This document shows positions 4,832-6,046 of a stretch of DNA of 6,046 nt, in pieces (within the stretch, counting starts at the first letter, position 1; each line of letters opens with the position of its first letter). The DNA is from an uncultured Comamonadaceae bacterium (lineage in GTDB: Bacteria > Pseudomonadota > Gammaproteobacteria > Burkholderiales > Burkholderiaceae_C). Location: NCBI GenBank assembly GCA_937871735.1, contig CALMOI010000078.1, positions 1 through 6,046 on the forward strand. The letters run 5' to 3'. A program made the position numbers and the translations under genes. The notes under the pieces were generated by a model. That model saw only the letters and a list, made by a program, of their open reading frames with translations. It ran no database searches and was not told the origin of the DNA.

Positions 4832-6046
4832 TCAGGGCGCGGTTTTGGGGGCGGACTCTGCGGCTGCGGCCGCAGCAACGCGCAGCTTGTCTTTTTTGCT
4901 GGGGCGCTTGCCTTTGATACCGCCGTTGCCCGAGCTGTCCACCAGCACCGGAGCCACGGGCACGACCTGCGTCGGCTCAAACCCGGCGATGGTTTCGCGC
5001 GGCACTTGCACGCTTTGGCGCTTTTCGATCAGTTGGAAATGCGCTTCCGCATCAGCGCTGACAAAGCTCACCGCCAAACCGCTCTCACCGGCGCGGCCCG
5101 TGCGGCCAATGCGGTGCAGGTAATCGGTGCTGGAGCGCGGCAGATCAAAGTTCACCACCACCGGCAACTGCGCAATGTCGATGCCACGGCCCGCCAAATC
5201 GGTAGACACCACCACGCGGATGCGACCCGCCTTGAAGTCGGCCAGCACCTGATCGCGCTTGCCTTGGCTGAGCAGGCCGTGGAAGGGTTCGGCGTTGATG
5301 TCGGCGCGGCGCAGCTTGTCGGCCACTTGCTCAGCGGCGTACTTGGTGGCGACAAACACCAGCGCCCGTTCCCAGCCGTGTTGGGTCAGCAGGTGGCGCA
5401 GCAGCGGCGTGCGCCGGTGCGCGTCCACCGCGATGGCGCGCTGCGTGATGTCGGGGCGCTCTTCGGGGTTGACTTCAATGGTGATGCGCACCGGCTCGCG
5501 CAACTGCGCATCGGCCAGCTTTTGTACTGAAGGCGGGAAGGTGGCCGAGAACAACAGCGTTTGCCGCCGTGCAGGCAGCAGCGCGATGATGCGTGCCAGC
5601 TCTTCGGTGAAGCCCAAGTCCAGCAGGCGGTCGGCCTCGTCCAGCACCAGCGTGGCGACTTGGTCTAGGCGCAGCGCGTTGTGCGCGATCAAGTCCAGCA
5701 GCCGTCCCGGCGTGGCGACCACCCAATCAGCGCCGCCGCGCAAATTCATCATCTGCGGGTTGATGGAGACGCCGCCAAACACCACCGCCGTTTTCAGGCG
5801 CTTGGGGCAGTGCTGTGACAGGGCGCGCACCGTCTCGCCCACTTGGGCGGCCAGCTCGCGGGTGGGCACCAAGATCAAGGTTTGCACCCTGCGCGGCGCG
5901 GTGCGCGGCAGCGTTGAAATGGGGGCCGTGGCCTCAGCCGAACTCAGCCACTGCTGCAACAGCGGCAGCACAAACGCCGCCGTTTTGCCCGAGCCAGTTT
6001 GGGCGCAGCCTTGCAGATCGTGCAGACGAAGAATGTCGGGAATGGC
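4832..6046 (-). CDS. DEAD-box ATP-dependent RNA helicase, RhlE-like, N-terminus missing
   Basis: 404 residues are visible, open to the window edge; the N-terminal Q-motif region lies outside. Numbering from the first visible residue: motif I AQTGSGKT (15-22), Ia PTREL (61-65), GG (91-92), Ib TPGR (112-115), II DEAD (136-139), III SAT (167-169), V STDLAGRGID (281-290) and VI HRIGRTGR (311-318). All key residues are present, so it should be an active ATPase that unwinds short RNA duplexes, in family members linked to ribosome assembly or RNA turnover. The segment after motif VI (IEKRQ...VPRETIAGFEP) is typical of RhlE. The tail (about 370-404) is short and basic (KGKRPSKKDK), then an alanine run, shorter than in many proteobacterial RhlE proteins. 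The true start must be upstream of the window: the first in-frame GTG at 5971 comes after motif I and cannot be the start. Its stop is 2 nt before the GT60-like gene. Confidence 0.92.
   Translation of the reverse strand, partial: AIPDILRLHDLQGCAQTGSGKTAAFVLPLLQQWLSSAEATAPISTLPRTAPRRVQTLILVPTRELAAQVGETVRALSQHCPKRLKTAVVFGGVSINPQMMNLRGGADWVVATPGRLLDLIAHNALRLDQVATLVLDEADRLLDLGFTEELARIIALLPARRQTLLFSATFPPSVQKLADAQLREPVRITIEVNPEERPDITQRAIAVDAHRRTPLLRHLLTQHGWERALVFVATKYAAEQVADKLRRADINAEPFHGLLSQGKRDQVLADFKAGRIRVVVSTDLAGRGIDIAQLPVVVNFDLPRSSTDYLHRIGRTGRAGESGLAVSFVSADAEAHFQLIEKRQSVQVPRETIAGFEPTQVVPVAPVLVDSSGNGGIKGKRPSKKDKLRVAAAAAAESAPKTAP

Noticed and set aside
4062..5123. + strand open frame (353 codons) across the GT60-like and helicase genes
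   Set aside because: It is opposite two convincing genes and crosses their boundary; no family motifs are seen.
5969..5971. GTG at 5971 as the helicase start
   Set aside because: Motif I (AQTGSGKT) and preceding helicase sequence are in frame upstream and the frame stays open to the window edge, so the gene starts outside.

Overview
The window is about 60% GC or slightly higher, densely coded, and reads like a betaproteobacterial chromosome. The end of the urea ABC transporter gene urtE and the general protein style fit Burkholderiales, probably a Comamonadaceae-like genome. That placement is inference from sequence style, because no rRNA or other marker gene is present. There are no insertion sequences, tRNAs, CRISPR arrays or phage genes.

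Layout: the + strand carries only the last 64 codons of urtE (to 196). Everything else is on the - strand and converges on urtE. In the order they are transcribed (right to left) the genes are: a DEAD-box RNA helicase of RhlE type, whose N-terminus lies outside the window (4832-6046); a glycosyltransferase resembling the GlcNAc/Gnt1 (GT60) family, starting 2 nt after the helicase stop (3873-4829); a stand-alone AAA/ABC-type ATPase of the 'predicted ATPase' (OLD/RecF-like head) class (2685-3824); a protein with a duplicated N-terminal domain, a long Ala/Glu/Val linker and a C-terminal helix-hairpin-helix (1355-2518); and a GT4 glycosyltransferase (218-1294).

The helicase-GT60-ATPase genes are closely spaced (2 and 48 nt) and may be one transcript. 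The only sizeable intergenic stretch is 2519-2684 (166 bp), which is AT-richer than its surroundings. It holds a near-consensus sigma-54 -24/-12 element, an NtrC-like dyad, a perfect 8-bp inverted repeat, and TTGACA and TAGAAT hexamers at non-standard spacing. It is therefore probably the promoter region of the helix-hairpin-helix gene and perhaps of the GT4 gene 60 bp after it.

Functionally, two glycosyltransferases of unrelated fold classes bracket the ATPase and the helix-hairpin-helix protein. I see no evidence that these genes form one pathway. The parts most worth a second look are the bacterial GT60-like enzyme, the duplicated-domain/HHH protein, and the nitrogen-type regulatory motifs in front of it. 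No stretch longer than 300 bp lacks a gene.
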